A stretch of 64,000 bases of DNA from Clostridia bacterium (GTDB lineage: Bacteria > Bacillota > Clostridia > Christensenellales > UBA1242): NCBI GenBank assembly GCA_900767835.1, contig CAAGAO010000030.1, positions 42,912-106,911 on the forward strand, given 5' to 3'. Each line of letters begins with the position of its first letter. The stretch's first letter is position 1. The notes beneath the pieces are model-generated. The model saw only the letters and a program-made list of their open reading frames with translations, searched no databases and was not told the DNA's origin. Positions 18,955-27,145 of the stretch are shown here, piece by piece. A program made the position numbers and the translations under genes.

Positions 18955-18983
18955 TTGACAAATTAAAATTATAGGCATATATT
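18955..18983 (+). promoter_or_regulatory. Promoter of the his leader and hisS
   Basis: TTGACA (18955-18960), 17-nt spacer, TATATT (18978-18983). Transcription should begin near 18990, just before the leader Shine-Dalgarno site. Confidence 0.9.
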
Positions 18984-19003
18984 AAAAATATAAAGGAATA
19001 ATT

Positions 19004-19042
19004 ATGAAAAAAATTAACTTTTTACATCATCATATCAACTAA
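19004..19042 (+). CDS. Histidine leader peptide MKKINFLHHHIN
   Basis: A 12-codon frame with Shine-Dalgarno AAAGGAAT and three consecutive CAT histidine codons (19025-19033). It lies between a consensus promoter and a terminator, ahead of hisS. In known attenuators such leader peptides sense charged tRNA: ribosome stalling on His codons changes RNA folding downstream. The codons, pairing segments and terminator are all visible here; the regulation itself is inferred. Confidence 0.85.
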   Translation: MKKINFLHHHIN

Positions 19043-19133
19043 ATTGTCTGTTTTTAATCAGACAAGGTTTTGATATGCCTTGACTTAAAAAGTATTTTTA
19101 AAGCATCAACGGCATATCGTTGGTGCTTTTTTT
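19031..19133 (+). promoter_or_regulatory. Transcription attenuator controlling hisS
   Basis: Region 1 CATATCAA (19031-19038, overlapping the third His codon to the stop) pairs with region 2 TTGATATG (19070-19077). A nested hairpin TTGTCTG/CAGACAA (19044-19050 with 19059-19065) lies between. Region 2 GATATGCC (19072-19079) can instead pair with region 3 GGCATATC (19111-19118). Regions 3 and 4 form the terminator AGCATCAACG/CGTTGGTGCT (19102-19111 with 19118-19127) ending in seven T. Pairings 1:2, 2:3 and 3:4 are mutually exclusive in the manner of enteric amino-acid attenuators. Confidence 0.85.
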
Positions 19134-19298
19134 GTTAAATAAATTTGCAAAAACATTTATACTTATCTATCATTTTATAAAACAACATAAAAATAGAAAA
19201 TATTTATCATTTTAATATAGAAATATTTTTGCATAATTAATACATTTTTAAGCACCGATTTTTAGATATAAAAAATTAATAAAATAAAAGGGAAATAT

Positions 19299-20582
19299 AT
19301 GGAAATAGAATTACAAAACATAAAGGGAACAAAAGACTTTTTACCCGAAGAACAAGTTATCAGAAATAGAATTACTGATATTTTAAAACAAAATTTTGAA
19401 AAATATGGTTATTTGCCACTTGAAACACCTATTTTAAACGCGTACGATTTATTAAAGTATAAATATGAAGAGGGTGCGGAAATTTTAAACGAAGTATACA
19501 AATTTAAAGACCAAGGCAAAAGAGAAATTGGTTTAAGATACGACTTAACCGTCCCTTTTTGCAAAGTTATTGGTTTAAATCAAGATTTAACAATGCCATT
19601 TAGAAGATATGAAATAGGCAAAGTTTTTAGAGATGGTCCAGTTAAATTAGGTAGAGCCAGAGAATTTTATCAATGTGATATTGATGTTGTTGGTATAGAT
19701 GGTAGATATATAGAAGCCGAACAAATGCTAATGGTAAAAAATGTATTCAATCAACTAAATATCCCTATTGTAATTAAATGGAATAATCGCAAACTTATGA
19801 GCGGATTATTGATTTACGCAAATATTCCCGATGACCTAACAGAAAAGGCGATAGGTTTAATTGACCGCTTAGAAAAAATATCTTTTGAAGAATTGGTTGC
19901 TGAGTTCAACGCAATAGGTGTTAATGAAAACACCGTTAAACAAATTTTAGACTTATTCAACAAAACCCTTGGCGAGTATAATGAAATGTTCGCAAATACC
20001 GACATTCAAATTTTAAAAGAGGGATTGTATGAGTGCAATGAGTTAAACGATATAATAAACAAACTAAACATATCTTCATCTTGCGAATTTTCACCTAAAC
20101 TTGCCCGCGGTCTTAGTATCTATACTGGCACAGTTTACGAGTTTTTTGATAAGGAAAAACGCATAACATCTTCTCTTGGTGGCGGTGGAAGATACAACAA
20201 AATCATAACCGAATTTATAAACAACGGACAAAGTTATCCGGCAGTTGGACTATGTTTTGGGTTAGAGCCAATTTATGCAATACTCTCTAAAGAAAAGCAA
20301 GACTCTTTTGTTGATGTATTTATTGTTCCTATGGGCACAGAAATTGAATGTCTAAATCTTGCAAATGTTCTTCGTGATAACGGAATAAAAACACTTATAG
20401 AGATGAATAACAAAAAAGTTAAAAAGTCCTTTGAGTATGCAAACAAAACCAATATTAAATATGTTATTGTTGTAGGTAGCAACGAAATAGAAAGCGGTCA
20501 ATATGCTTTAAAAAATATGCAAAACGGCGAGCAAGTAAATGTTTCTATTGAAGAAATGCTTAAAATATTAAAAAATAATTGA
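19299..20582 (+). CDS. hisS: Histidyl-tRNA synthetase
   Basis: Class II synthetase, 427 residues. Signatures: GTKDFLPEEQ at the N-terminus, LRYDLTVPFCKVI, motif 2 RRYEIGKVFRDGP, FYQCDIDVVG, the histidine-binding GLSIYTGTVYEFF loop and motif 3 LGGGGRYNKI. A C-terminal anticodon-binding domain follows. The gene starts 165 nt after the attenuator terminator and ends in TGA, which confirms the standard code. tRNA-His lies immediately downstream, so enzyme, substrate RNA and a charge-sensing leader are clustered. Confidence 0.97.
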   Translation: MEIELQNIKGTKDFLPEEQVIRNRITDILKQNFEKYGYLPLETPILNAYDLLKYKYEEGAEILNEVYKFKDQGKREIGLRYDLTVPFCKVIGLNQDLTMPFRRYEIGKVFRDGPVKLGRAREFYQCDIDVVGIDGRYIEAEQMLMVKNVFNQLNIPIVIKWNNRKLMSGLLIYANIPDDLTEKAIGLIDRLEKISFEELVAEFNAIGVNENTVKQILDLFNKTLGEYNEMFANTDIQILKEGLYECNELNDIINKLNISSSCEFSPKLARGLSIYTGTVYEFFDKEKRITSSLGGGGRYNKIITEFINNGQSYPAVGLCFGLEPIYAILSKEKQDSFVDVFIVPMGTEIECLNLANVLRDNGIKTLIEMNNKKVKKSFEYANKTNIKYVIVVGSNEIESGQYALKNMQNGEQVNVSIEEMLKILKNN

Positions 20583-20619
20583 ATTTTTTAGAAAAAATTT
20601 TTAAAGTAGGGAAGATTAT

Positions 20620-20653
20620 GCGGGGAAACCTTTTGTTAAAAGGTTTTTCCCGC
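20620..20653 (+). terminator. Hairpin after hisS
   Basis: GCGGGGAAACCTTTT pairs with AAAAGGTTTTTCCCGC with a small bulge. The T run after it is poor, so efficiency is uncertain. Confidence 0.65.
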
Positions 20654-20723
20654 ACCCTTTCCAAAAACTTTCAATTTTTTGTTTAACTAATATCTTAAAA
20701 TAAATTTTAATTTAAACAAAATC

Positions 20724-20751
20724 TTGACAACCAATACCTTAATATGATAAT
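20724..20751 (+). promoter_or_regulatory. tRNA-His promoter
   Basis: TTGACA (20724-20729), 16-nt spacer, GATAAT (20746-20751), 13 nt before the tRNA. Confidence 0.8.
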
Positions 20752-20764
20752 ATCTAAGCCATAT

Positions 20765-20842
20765 GGTGGAATTAGTTCAGTTGGTTAGAATGCCAGATTG
20801 TGACTCTGGAGGTCGCAGGTTCAAGTCCCGTATTCCACCCCA
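20765..20842 (+). tRNA. tRNA-His (GTG), CCA encoded
   Basis: Complete cloverleaf: G-1 at 20765 opposite C73, acceptor GTGGAAT/ATTCCAC, anticodon stem CCAGA/TCTGG, anticodon GTG at 20800-20802, and an encoded CCA at 20840-20842. The extra 5' G is the histidine identity element. The T stem (GCAGG/CCCGT) carries an A-C mismatch at positions 51-63. Confidence 0.95.
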
Positions 20843-20844
20843 CT

Positions 20845-20916
20845 AAAAAAATTGTTGCCCTTACGGAACTCATTTTGCTAACGCAAAATTTCGTTTTAAC
20901 GGGCACAATTTTTTTT
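20845..20916. repeat. Palindromic repeat, copy 1 (TTTGCTAACGCAAA family)
   Basis: A 72-nt fold-back: AAAAAATTGTTGCCC pairs with GGGCACAATTTTTT around an inner ATTTTGC-TAAC-GCAAAAT hairpin. Directly after tRNA-His, it may also serve as its terminator. Confidence 0.8.
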
Positions 20917-20933
20917 ATTACCGACCAAACCTG

Positions 20934-21003
20934 AAAAAATTATCACTCTTATGGGACTTATTTTGCTAACGCAAAATTTCGTCTTAACGAATGTAATTTT
21001 TTC
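20934..21003. repeat. Palindromic repeat, copy 2
   Basis: Shares with copy 1 the blocks GGACTTATTTTGCTAACGC and AAAATTTCGTCTTAACG; the outer arms AAAAAATTA/TAATTTTTT have changed together, keeping the pairing. Confidence 0.78.
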
Positions 21004-21192
21004 TTTCGCACCAGACGTGCTCACTCATTCTATTCGTTCGCAGTGCGAACTCACCTATAGAAGCGTGGCGTTGAAGCAATAGGTTTATTATATAATTGCA
21101 TTAGTTCGTGGTCGGTACTCCCTTGCGAAGTTTATTCTTCGAAGAAATAGGTTTATTTTGACTTTAGTTTTTTTCTCTATATAACTGGCTAT
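21004..21192. other. Spacer between palindromic copies
   Basis: No gene. It contains short inverted segments (for example TTCGCAGTGCGAA near 21043) and two copies of AATAGGTTTATT, at about 21081 and 21148. Confidence 0.5.
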
Positions 21193-21257
21193 AAATTATC
21201 ACTCTTACGGGACTTATTTTACTTTCGCAAAATTTCGTCTTAACAAGTATAATTTTT
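21193..21257. repeat. Palindromic repeat, copy 3
   Basis: Third copy, with ACTCTTACGGGACTTATTTT and GCAAAATTTCGTCTTAAC; the loop is TTTCGC-type instead of TAACGC. It ends where the XRE gene ends and may terminate it. Confidence 0.72.
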
Positions 21258-21458
21258 CTAATTCCCGACACCTAAAATATAGTCGGTAGACACTTTAAAA
21301 TATTTAGCCAAAGCAATTATATACGAAGCCTTTGGTTCGTTTATTCCTTTCTCCCAAAAATCTATTGCTTTTTGAGTTACACCAACCGCTTTTGCAAGTG
21401 TTTGCTGAGAAATGTTATTTTCCATTCTCAACTCTTTTAATATATCTTTAAATTCCAT
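21258..21458 (-). CDS. XRE-family (Cro/CI-like) transcriptional regulator
   Basis: 66 residues consisting of one helix-turn-helix domain: ELRMENNISQQTLAKAVGVTQ with the recognition helix following, then WEKGINEPKASYIIALAKYF. Upstream of the ATG there is no Shine-Dalgarno site; an AT-rich TATTAT sequence touches the start, so a leaderless mRNA is likely. It diverges from a membrane protein gene, and the shared region carries two 5-4-5 inverted repeats (AGTAG-N4-CTACT), probably its operators. Confidence 0.88.
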   Translation of the reverse strand: MEFKDILKELRMENNISQQTLAKAVGVTQKAIDFWEKGINEPKASYIIALAKYFKVSTDYILGVGN

Positions 21459-21470
21459 ATATAATATATT

Positions 21471-21513
21471 AGTAGAAGCCTACTTGAAATACTTGACAAA
21501 GTAGTTTTCTACT
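21471..21513. promoter_or_regulatory. Two operator-like inverted repeats AGTAG-N4-CTACT
   Basis: Sites at 21471-21484 and 21500-21513, centres 29 bp apart. The second lies wholly inside the spacer of the divergent promoter, so binding would block RNA polymerase. Confidence 0.78.
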
Positions 21514-21521
21514 TGTAAAAT
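21493..21521 (+). promoter_or_regulatory. Promoter of the 202-residue membrane protein gene
   Basis: TTGACA (21493-21498), 17-nt spacer, TAAAAT (21516-21521). Confidence 0.85.
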
Positions 21522-21576
21522 ATTTTTATTCAATATTTGACACTTAAATTTTTCTTGAAAGGAGCATTTATTTTTT

Positions 21577-22185
21577 ATGTTTTTATGTTATTATATTATA
21601 CTAGTATTATTAGGTATTTTATTTATTAATGAGTTTATTGTTCTTATGGTTGATTTATCAAAAAAAAAGAAACAATATTTACTAAACGAAAAAATTAAAG
21701 AGCAATTATTGAAAGAAAATTTTACAACAACTAAAACCATATACATAAACGATTATTTATCTTCAAGAAAAAATAATGATAGTAAAAAACTTATTTTTGT
21801 AGACTCTAACAATAATAAAGTATGCTTTATAGATTATACCAACAAGAATTATAGAATAGTGAATTTTGCCGATATTTTAAATTATGATGTGTTTGAAAAT
21901 AATAATTCTTCTTCAATTTCTTCCTATGGTATTTCTAATGGAGTAGCAATAGGTTATTCTTCAAGAACTAATAAATGTGATAATTTGAAAATATTTTTTT
22001 ATTTAAAAGATTATGAAAATTCTCAACTATCTTATACATTAATTAAAGGTTCATTTTTTAGATTTCCAATAAGTAGAAGTTCATCAAAATATAATAGAAT
22101 CCTAAATTCTTTACAAAGTTGTTTGTCTTTTTTAACAATAATAATTGATGAAAAGACCAAAACAAAAAAAACGGGTAAATTATAA
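21577..22185 (+). CDS. Single-pass membrane protein, probably controlled by the divergent XRE regulator
   Basis: 202 residues: an N-terminal hydrophobic helix (about 3-27), a basic stretch KKKKQ, then a cytoplasmic domain of beta strands (KKLIFVDSNNNKVCFIDY, YRIVNFADILNYDVFEN). The pattern of a short sequence read from memory as a value plus a state is seen in several uncharacterised membrane proteins, but I cannot name a family. GAAAGGAG lies 13 nt before the ATG, a long spacing. Expression should depend on the AGTAG-N4-CTACT operators. Confidence 0.78.
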   Translation: MFLCYYIILVLLGILFINEFIVLMVDLSKKKKQYLLNEKIKEQLLKENFTTTKTIYINDYLSSRKNNDSKKLIFVDSNNNKVCFIDYTNKNYRIVNFADILNYDVFENNNSSSISSYGISNGVAIGYSSRTNKCDNLKIFFYLKDYENSQLSYTLIKGSFFRFPISRSSSKYNRILNSLQSCLSFLTIIIDEKTKTKKTGKL

Positions 22186-22200
22186 TATTATCCGTTTTTT
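22167..22200 (+). terminator. Terminator overlapping the gene end
   Basis: AAAACGG(G)TA pairs with TATCCGTTTT and runs into six T; the left arm is within the coding sequence. Confidence 0.82.
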
Positions 22201-22310
22201 AAAAGTAATAATAACACAAACATAATATGTATTATCTTAAAATTTATTATTTTTAATTATTCAAATAATTTAGTATTTAATTTCAGACAATAATAATATT
22301 TTTAAAATTA

Positions 22311-22357
22311 AAAAATGCAAAAATAGCGTTTAAATACGGGTATTTTTGCATTTTTTT
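22311..22357. terminator. Strong hairpin terminator
   Basis: A 15-bp stem AAAAATGCAAAAATA/TATTTTTGCATTTTT with flanking A and T runs, useful in either direction. Confidence 0.85.
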
Positions 22358-22406
22358 GAGTTTTTAAATTGTATTTATAAAATATCAAAAATTTTTGAAA
22401 AGGTAT

Positions 22407-22440
22407 GGAAAATACTTTTTATAAAAAGTTTTTCCGCATT
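22407..22440 (-). terminator. leuS terminator
   Basis: GGAAAA(T)ACTTTTT faces AAAAAGTTTTTCC. It resembles the hairpin after hisS (GGAAACCTTTT type). Confidence 0.7.
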
Positions 22441-22477
22441 TTTTATTAAATTATAAATATTATTTAACAAATATTAA

Positions 22478-24889
22478 TTAAACAATAAAATTAATAATTC
22501 TGTTTGGAACATAGATGACTTTTTTAATTTGGTCGGCTGTTATTTTTGCAGTTGGCATACATAACTCTTTTATCTGTTCTTGTGGAATGGTAGTATCAAT
22601 TAAAACTGTACCTTTAAGTTTACCATTTACTTGAACTGGCAAGTTGATTTCTTTTTTAACCATTTTTGCTTCGTCATATTCTGGGAATTTCTCGTCCAAA
22701 ATATCTTTACCAAACACAAGTTCATATTCTTCACTTGTTATGTGTGGAGCAAGTGGGTTTAGAATAATTAAAAATTGTCTTAATTCTTCTTTTGTGATGT
22801 ATCCGTCTTCTTTAATCTTTTTCATAAAAGTCATAAGAGCAGCAATACAAGTATTAAGTTTTAAGTTCTCATAATCTGAAGATGCTTTTTTAATTAACTG
22901 ATGCAAGTCTGCCTCGTGACTAGATGACACTGCTTCGCCTTTAATCATATCTTGTAATTTCCAAACTTTATCCAAAAAGTTTACAATGCCTTCAATTCCT
23001 TTATATGTCCATTGACAACTGTCCTCATAACCAGCCAAAAAGTGTAAGTGCATTCTTGCAACATCAGCACCATACTTATCTATAACTTCCAAAGGCGATA
23101 CACCATTTTTAGATGACTTACTCATTTTTTTACCTTCATCATCTAAAATTAAACCACTGCCCATTTTCCTAACAAACGGGTCACGCGTTGGTACAGCACC
23201 AATTTCGTATAGGAAATTTTGCCAGAAGAAAGCATATAAAACATGGCGGGTTATGTGTTCGGTTCCACCAGTGTAAACATCAACACTTCCCCAATATTTT
23301 AATTTGTCATAATCGGCAAGTGCTTTATCATTGTGTGGGTCACAATATCTAAGCCAATACCAACTTGAGCCAGCCCAGTTAGGCATTGTGTCAGTTTCTC
23401 TTTTAGCTTTTGCACCGCATTTAGGACAAGTGCAGTTTACAAAACTCTCAATTTTAGATAGTGGAGAGTCACCATTTGCATTAGGTAAATAATCGTTTGT
23501 TTTAGGAAGCGTAAGTGGTAAATCTTTTTCATCAAGTCCAACAATTCCACAATTATCGCAGAATACAACTGGGAAAGGTTCTCCCCAATATCTTTGGCGG
23601 TTAAAAGGCCAGTCTTTCATTTTGTAATTAACTTGCTTTTTGCCATAGCCTTTTTCAATAATCATTTCGGTTATTTTTTGTTTTGCTTCTTTAACAGGCA
23701 AACCGCTAAACTCGCCCGAATTTAAAAGTACACTATTTTTCTCTAAATATTCGGCTTTTTCAACCGCTTTGTTAGAGCAGTCGCCATCAATAACTTGAAT
23801 AAAAGGAATATCAAACTTTTTTGCAAACTCGTAATCTCTTTGGTCGTGACAAGGCACAGCCATAACCGCACCAGTACCAGAGCCAGCAATAACAAAGTCC
23901 GCAAGATATAGAGCAACCTTGTTACCATTTACTGGGTTTATGGCATAAAGCCCTTCCAACTTACAACCAGTTTTATCTTTAACATTGCTAATTCTATCAA
24001 ATTCGCTTTTAAGTGAAGTTGCTTTTTGATATGCTAGCACTTCGTCATAATTTTTAATTTTGTCTTTTAATTTTTCAACAAGTTTATGTTCAGGTGCAAG
24101 CGATGCAAAAGTAATACCATAAACTGTTTCAATACAAGTTGTGTAAATATATAAATCGTCAACATAGTTTCCTTCATCATCAACAATAGCAAGTTTTAAC
24201 TCAACACCTTCGGTTTTGCCTATCCAATATCTTTGTGCTTCTTTTAAATGTTCTGCCATTTGAATTCTGTCAACATTGCCAAGCAACTTTTCAGAATATT
24301 CACGCATTTTCAAAAACCAAACATCACGATTAACTTGAACAACGTCACTGCCACAACGGTCACATTTACCGCCTTGACTATCTTCGTTAGATAGCACAGT
24401 TTGACATTTAGGGCAAAAGTTTACATAACCTTTTTCTTTATATGCTTTGCCATTTTTCAAAAATTGTAAAAATATCCATTGTGTCCATTTATAGTACTCT
24501 GGGTCACTGGTAGCAAAAGTTCTACTCCAATCAAAAGAAAGACCTATTCTTTTAGATTGTTCCAAGACATTTTTCATACCATTTTCAACAAACTTGTGAG
24601 GTTCAATACCAGTTTTTATAGCAGCATTTTCAGCGGGAAGCCCAAATGCATCGCCACCGATTGGAAATAACACATTATAGCCTTTTAGGCGTTTATATCT
24701 TGCAAGTGCGTCAGCTGGAACAGTACCTTTTAAATGTCCCATATGTAAGTTTCCGCTAATATTATAAAACTCATATAATACATAGAATTTTGGTTTGGTA
24801 GGGTGGAAATCAACCGCTTTTAATCGGTCATCACAAGCCCATCTATCTTGCCATTTTTTTTCAACATTTTTAAAATCATAATTAGTCAT
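22478..24889 (-). CDS. leuS: Leucyl-tRNA synthetase
   Basis: 803 residues, the usual bacterial length. Class I signatures are NISGNLHMGHLKG with HMGH at 49-52 and KKMSKSSKNG near 588. A Cys cluster (CPKC and CDRC) follows the catalytic start. The CP1 editing domain carries TTCIETVYGITF and GTGAVMAVPCHDQRD, which hydrolyses mischarged tRNA. The C-terminal VNGKLKG region binds tRNA. The Shine-Dalgarno is AAGAGGT. The mRNA leader is only about 25 nt, so there is no T-box or leader peptide, unlike hisS. Confidence 0.98.
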   Translation of the reverse strand: MTNYDFKNVEKKWQDRWACDDRLKAVDFHPTKPKFYVLYEFYNISGNLHMGHLKGTVPADALARYKRLKGYNVLFPIGGDAFGLPAENAAIKTGIEPHKFVENGMKNVLEQSKRIGLSFDWSRTFATSDPEYYKWTQWIFLQFLKNGKAYKEKGYVNFCPKCQTVLSNEDSQGGKCDRCGSDVVQVNRDVWFLKMREYSEKLLGNVDRIQMAEHLKEAQRYWIGKTEGVELKLAIVDDEGNYVDDLYIYTTCIETVYGITFASLAPEHKLVEKLKDKIKNYDEVLAYQKATSLKSEFDRISNVKDKTGCKLEGLYAINPVNGNKVALYLADFVIAGSGTGAVMAVPCHDQRDYEFAKKFDIPFIQVIDGDCSNKAVEKAEYLEKNSVLLNSGEFSGLPVKEAKQKITEMIIEKGYGKKQVNYKMKDWPFNRQRYWGEPFPVVFCDNCGIVGLDEKDLPLTLPKTNDYLPNANGDSPLSKIESFVNCTCPKCGAKAKRETDTMPNWAGSSWYWLRYCDPHNDKALADYDKLKYWGSVDVYTGGTEHITRHVLYAFFWQNFLYEIGAVPTRDPFVRKMGSGLILDDEGKKMSKSSKNGVSPLEVIDKYGADVARMHLHFLAGYEDSCQWTYKGIEGIVNFLDKVWKLQDMIKGEAVSSSHEADLHQLIKKASSDYENLKLNTCIAALMTFMKKIKEDGYITKEELRQFLIILNPLAPHITSEEYELVFGKDILDEKFPEYDEAKMVKKEINLPVQVNGKLKGTVLIDTTIPQEQIKELCMPTAKITADQIKKVIYVPNRIINFIV

Positions 24890-24920
24890 AAATTACCTCT
24901 TGCTATAAAGTTAAGTATAT

Positions 24921-24948
24921 ATTATATCTTTTTTACATAATTTGTCAA
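24921..24948 (-). promoter_or_regulatory. leuS promoter
   Basis: On the minus strand TTGACA, a 16-nt spacer and TATAAT. Confidence 0.88.
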
Positions 24949-25012
24949 AGAAATGTTTTTAAATAGAAAACCTAAAAAAGATATTAATTGAAAAATACAA
25001 TTTTAATTTAAT

Positions 25013-25041
25013 TTGACACATTTATTTAATAAATGTATACT
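25013..25041 (+). promoter_or_regulatory. Promoter of the VirD4-like gene
   Basis: TTGACA (25013-25018), 17-nt spacer, TATACT (25036-25041). The upstream ATG at 25033 falls inside it. Confidence 0.88.
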
Positions 25042-25065
25042 AAATTATACGAGGTAAATAATATA

Positions 25066-27033
25066 ATGAAAAAATTTAAAAAGGTATTAATTTTTACAGC
25101 GGTATGTTATGTTGCTGGCTTTATTGGTTCATTCTTTGTAGAAAAAGATATTGAATTTGCTAGCAGATTTACACATTGGCTACCTTTAGTCGGTTTAGGC
25201 TTAGGCATTCTTTTTGGTATTGTTGTAATGCTTGATACTAAAAGTTATTCCGATTCAAAAGCGGGTTTTGAAGGTACAACCGCGTCTGGCGATAAAATTG
25301 ACCAACACTACAATGCAAGATTTATCACTGAAGATGAACTCGCTAAAAATCCAAAATTTATGCCAAACACATATTCAACCTTACCAAAATTAAAAAAGAC
25401 AGGTACCTTTATTTCTTCACTTTATAAAAACGGTCAGTTAAGAGTAAATATGTATCCCGAAATGCACGCATTGATTGTTGGTACAACAGGTTCTGGTAAA
25501 ACAACCTTTGCACTAGAACCAGCCATTAGATGTTATGCTCACACAGCCGAAAAACCTTGTATGGTTATTACCGACCCAAAAGGCGAGCTATATAACAACC
25601 ATGGTGCACAACTTAAAAAAGAAGGTTATAGAATAATAACTCTAGATTTGCGAAACCCTTACTCATCATCTCGTTGGAACCCAATGGATAATGCTTTTTG
25701 TCAATACACAAGAGCACACAACCTAGAAAAAGAAGTTGAAGTATACAAAGGTTGCCACCCTAAAGACACAAAGTATAAACCTATTGCAAAAGAATATGGT
25801 CCAGAATGGTACGGCTTTAATGGAATAGCATATCCAAATAAAGACCAATTAAAAATTGAATTGCAATCTCTATCACAAACATTAATAAACGAAGCAGAAA
25901 ATGAATTAAGAGAAGTTGCCTCTGCCGTTTTACCAATAGAAAACAAAAACGACCCATCTTGGGAACAAGGTGCACAAGACTTTGTTTATAGTATTATGCT
26001 TGCCATGCTTGAGGACTCGCTAAATCCTGAACTTGGTATGACAAGGGAAAAATTCAACTTCTATAATGTCGCAAAAATATGTACAACAAGAGATTCAAAC
26101 CCAGACAATATGATGGGCACGCTAAAAGACTACATTGAAGGTAGAGATGTTTTATCAAAAGTAAAACCACTTGCCAGCACAGTAGTAAACAATGCACCAA
26201 ACACAACTCGTTCTTTCCTTGGTGTTATGCAACCGAAAATTGCAATATTCCAAGATATGGGCGTATGCTATGCAACCAGCAAAAGCGATATTTCTTTTGA
26301 CGACTTTGTAAACGAACCAACCGTTCTATTTATCAAAGTTCCAGATGAAAAGGAAAGTCGTCACTGCATTGCCACAATGTGTATTTCACAAATTTATAAA
26401 AAACTAATTGAAATTGCATCAAATAGTCCTGGAATTAAACTACAAAGACCAGTTTATTTTCTACTAGACGAATTTGCCAACTTGCCAAAAATTCAAAAAT
26501 TTGACAGTATGATAACCGTTGCTCGTTCAAGAAGAATATTCTTCCATATTGTAATTCAATCATATAGTCAGTTAGATAATAAATACACCAAAGAATGTGC
26601 CGACACAATTAAAGGTAACTGCAACATTCAAATATTTATCGGAACAGAGGACCAAAAAACTCGTGAAGAATTTTCTAAAATTTGCGGTGATGTTACCTTG
26701 CAAATTGAAAACACATCAGTAAGTCGTTCAGACAAAAAAGATGGCGATGCAAACAGAACTACCAGTGCCCAAACAGTTACCCGTCCATTAATTGAACCAT
26801 ACGAACTTGGTCAACTACCATATGATGTGAACATTATAAAAATTTACGGACAACCAGCAATTAAAACCCATATGACACAATGGTTTAAAGTTCCAAACAA
26901 TATTTTCTCAAAAGAAAAAATGCAAGACGAATATGTACCTGCTCAATACTTTGACGAAAATAGCATTCGTTACGACATAAATGCACGTAATAAAAAGATA
27001 ATTAAATCAAACCCATTCGATTTTGATTTTTAA
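25066..27033 (+). CDS. VirD4/TraG-like T4SS coupling ATPase
   Basis: Start chosen at 25066 (after CGAGGT) because the longer frame starts within the promoter. The 655 residues begin with two membrane helices (about 6-26 and 40-62), followed by the cytoplasmic motor. Walker A VGTTGSGKTT lies near residue 139, TDPKGELY shortly after, Walker B YFLLDEFANLP near 465, and a TraG-type IQSYSQLDNKY segment after it. Coupling proteins bring substrate (usually a relaxase-DNA complex) to the T4SS channel. It is monocistronic, 15 kb from the VirB2/VirB6-like genes. No relaxase is in the window, so the substrate is unknown. Confidence 0.9.
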   Translation: MKKFKKVLIFTAVCYVAGFIGSFFVEKDIEFASRFTHWLPLVGLGLGILFGIVVMLDTKSYSDSKAGFEGTTASGDKIDQHYNARFITEDELAKNPKFMPNTYSTLPKLKKTGTFISSLYKNGQLRVNMYPEMHALIVGTTGSGKTTFALEPAIRCYAHTAEKPCMVITDPKGELYNNHGAQLKKEGYRIITLDLRNPYSSSRWNPMDNAFCQYTRAHNLEKEVEVYKGCHPKDTKYKPIAKEYGPEWYGFNGIAYPNKDQLKIELQSLSQTLINEAENELREVASAVLPIENKNDPSWEQGAQDFVYSIMLAMLEDSLNPELGMTREKFNFYNVAKICTTRDSNPDNMMGTLKDYIEGRDVLSKVKPLASTVVNNAPNTTRSFLGVMQPKIAIFQDMGVCYATSKSDISFDDFVNEPTVLFIKVPDEKESRHCIATMCISQIYKKLIEIASNSPGIKLQRPVYFLLDEFANLPKIQKFDSMITVARSRRIFFHIVIQSYSQLDNKYTKECADTIKGNCNIQIFIGTEDQKTREEFSKICGDVTLQIENTSVSRSDKKDGDANRTTSAQTVTRPLIEPYELGQLPYDVNIIKIYGQPAIKTHMTQWFKVPNNIFSKEKMQDEYVPAQYFDENSIRYDINARNKKIIKSNPFDFDF

Positions 27034-27099
27034 TAAATATTTTTTAATATTTAATTAAGAAGACACTTCTCTTCGTTTATGTTTTCTTGCGTTCAAAAA

Positions 27100-27145
27100 A
27101 AAGAGACAAAAGTATACGATTTTGTAAAACTTTTGTCTTTTTTTT
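27100..27145 (+). terminator. Terminator of the VirD4-like gene
   Basis: AGACAAAAGT region pairs with ACTTTTGTCT, followed by a long T run. Confidence 0.88.
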
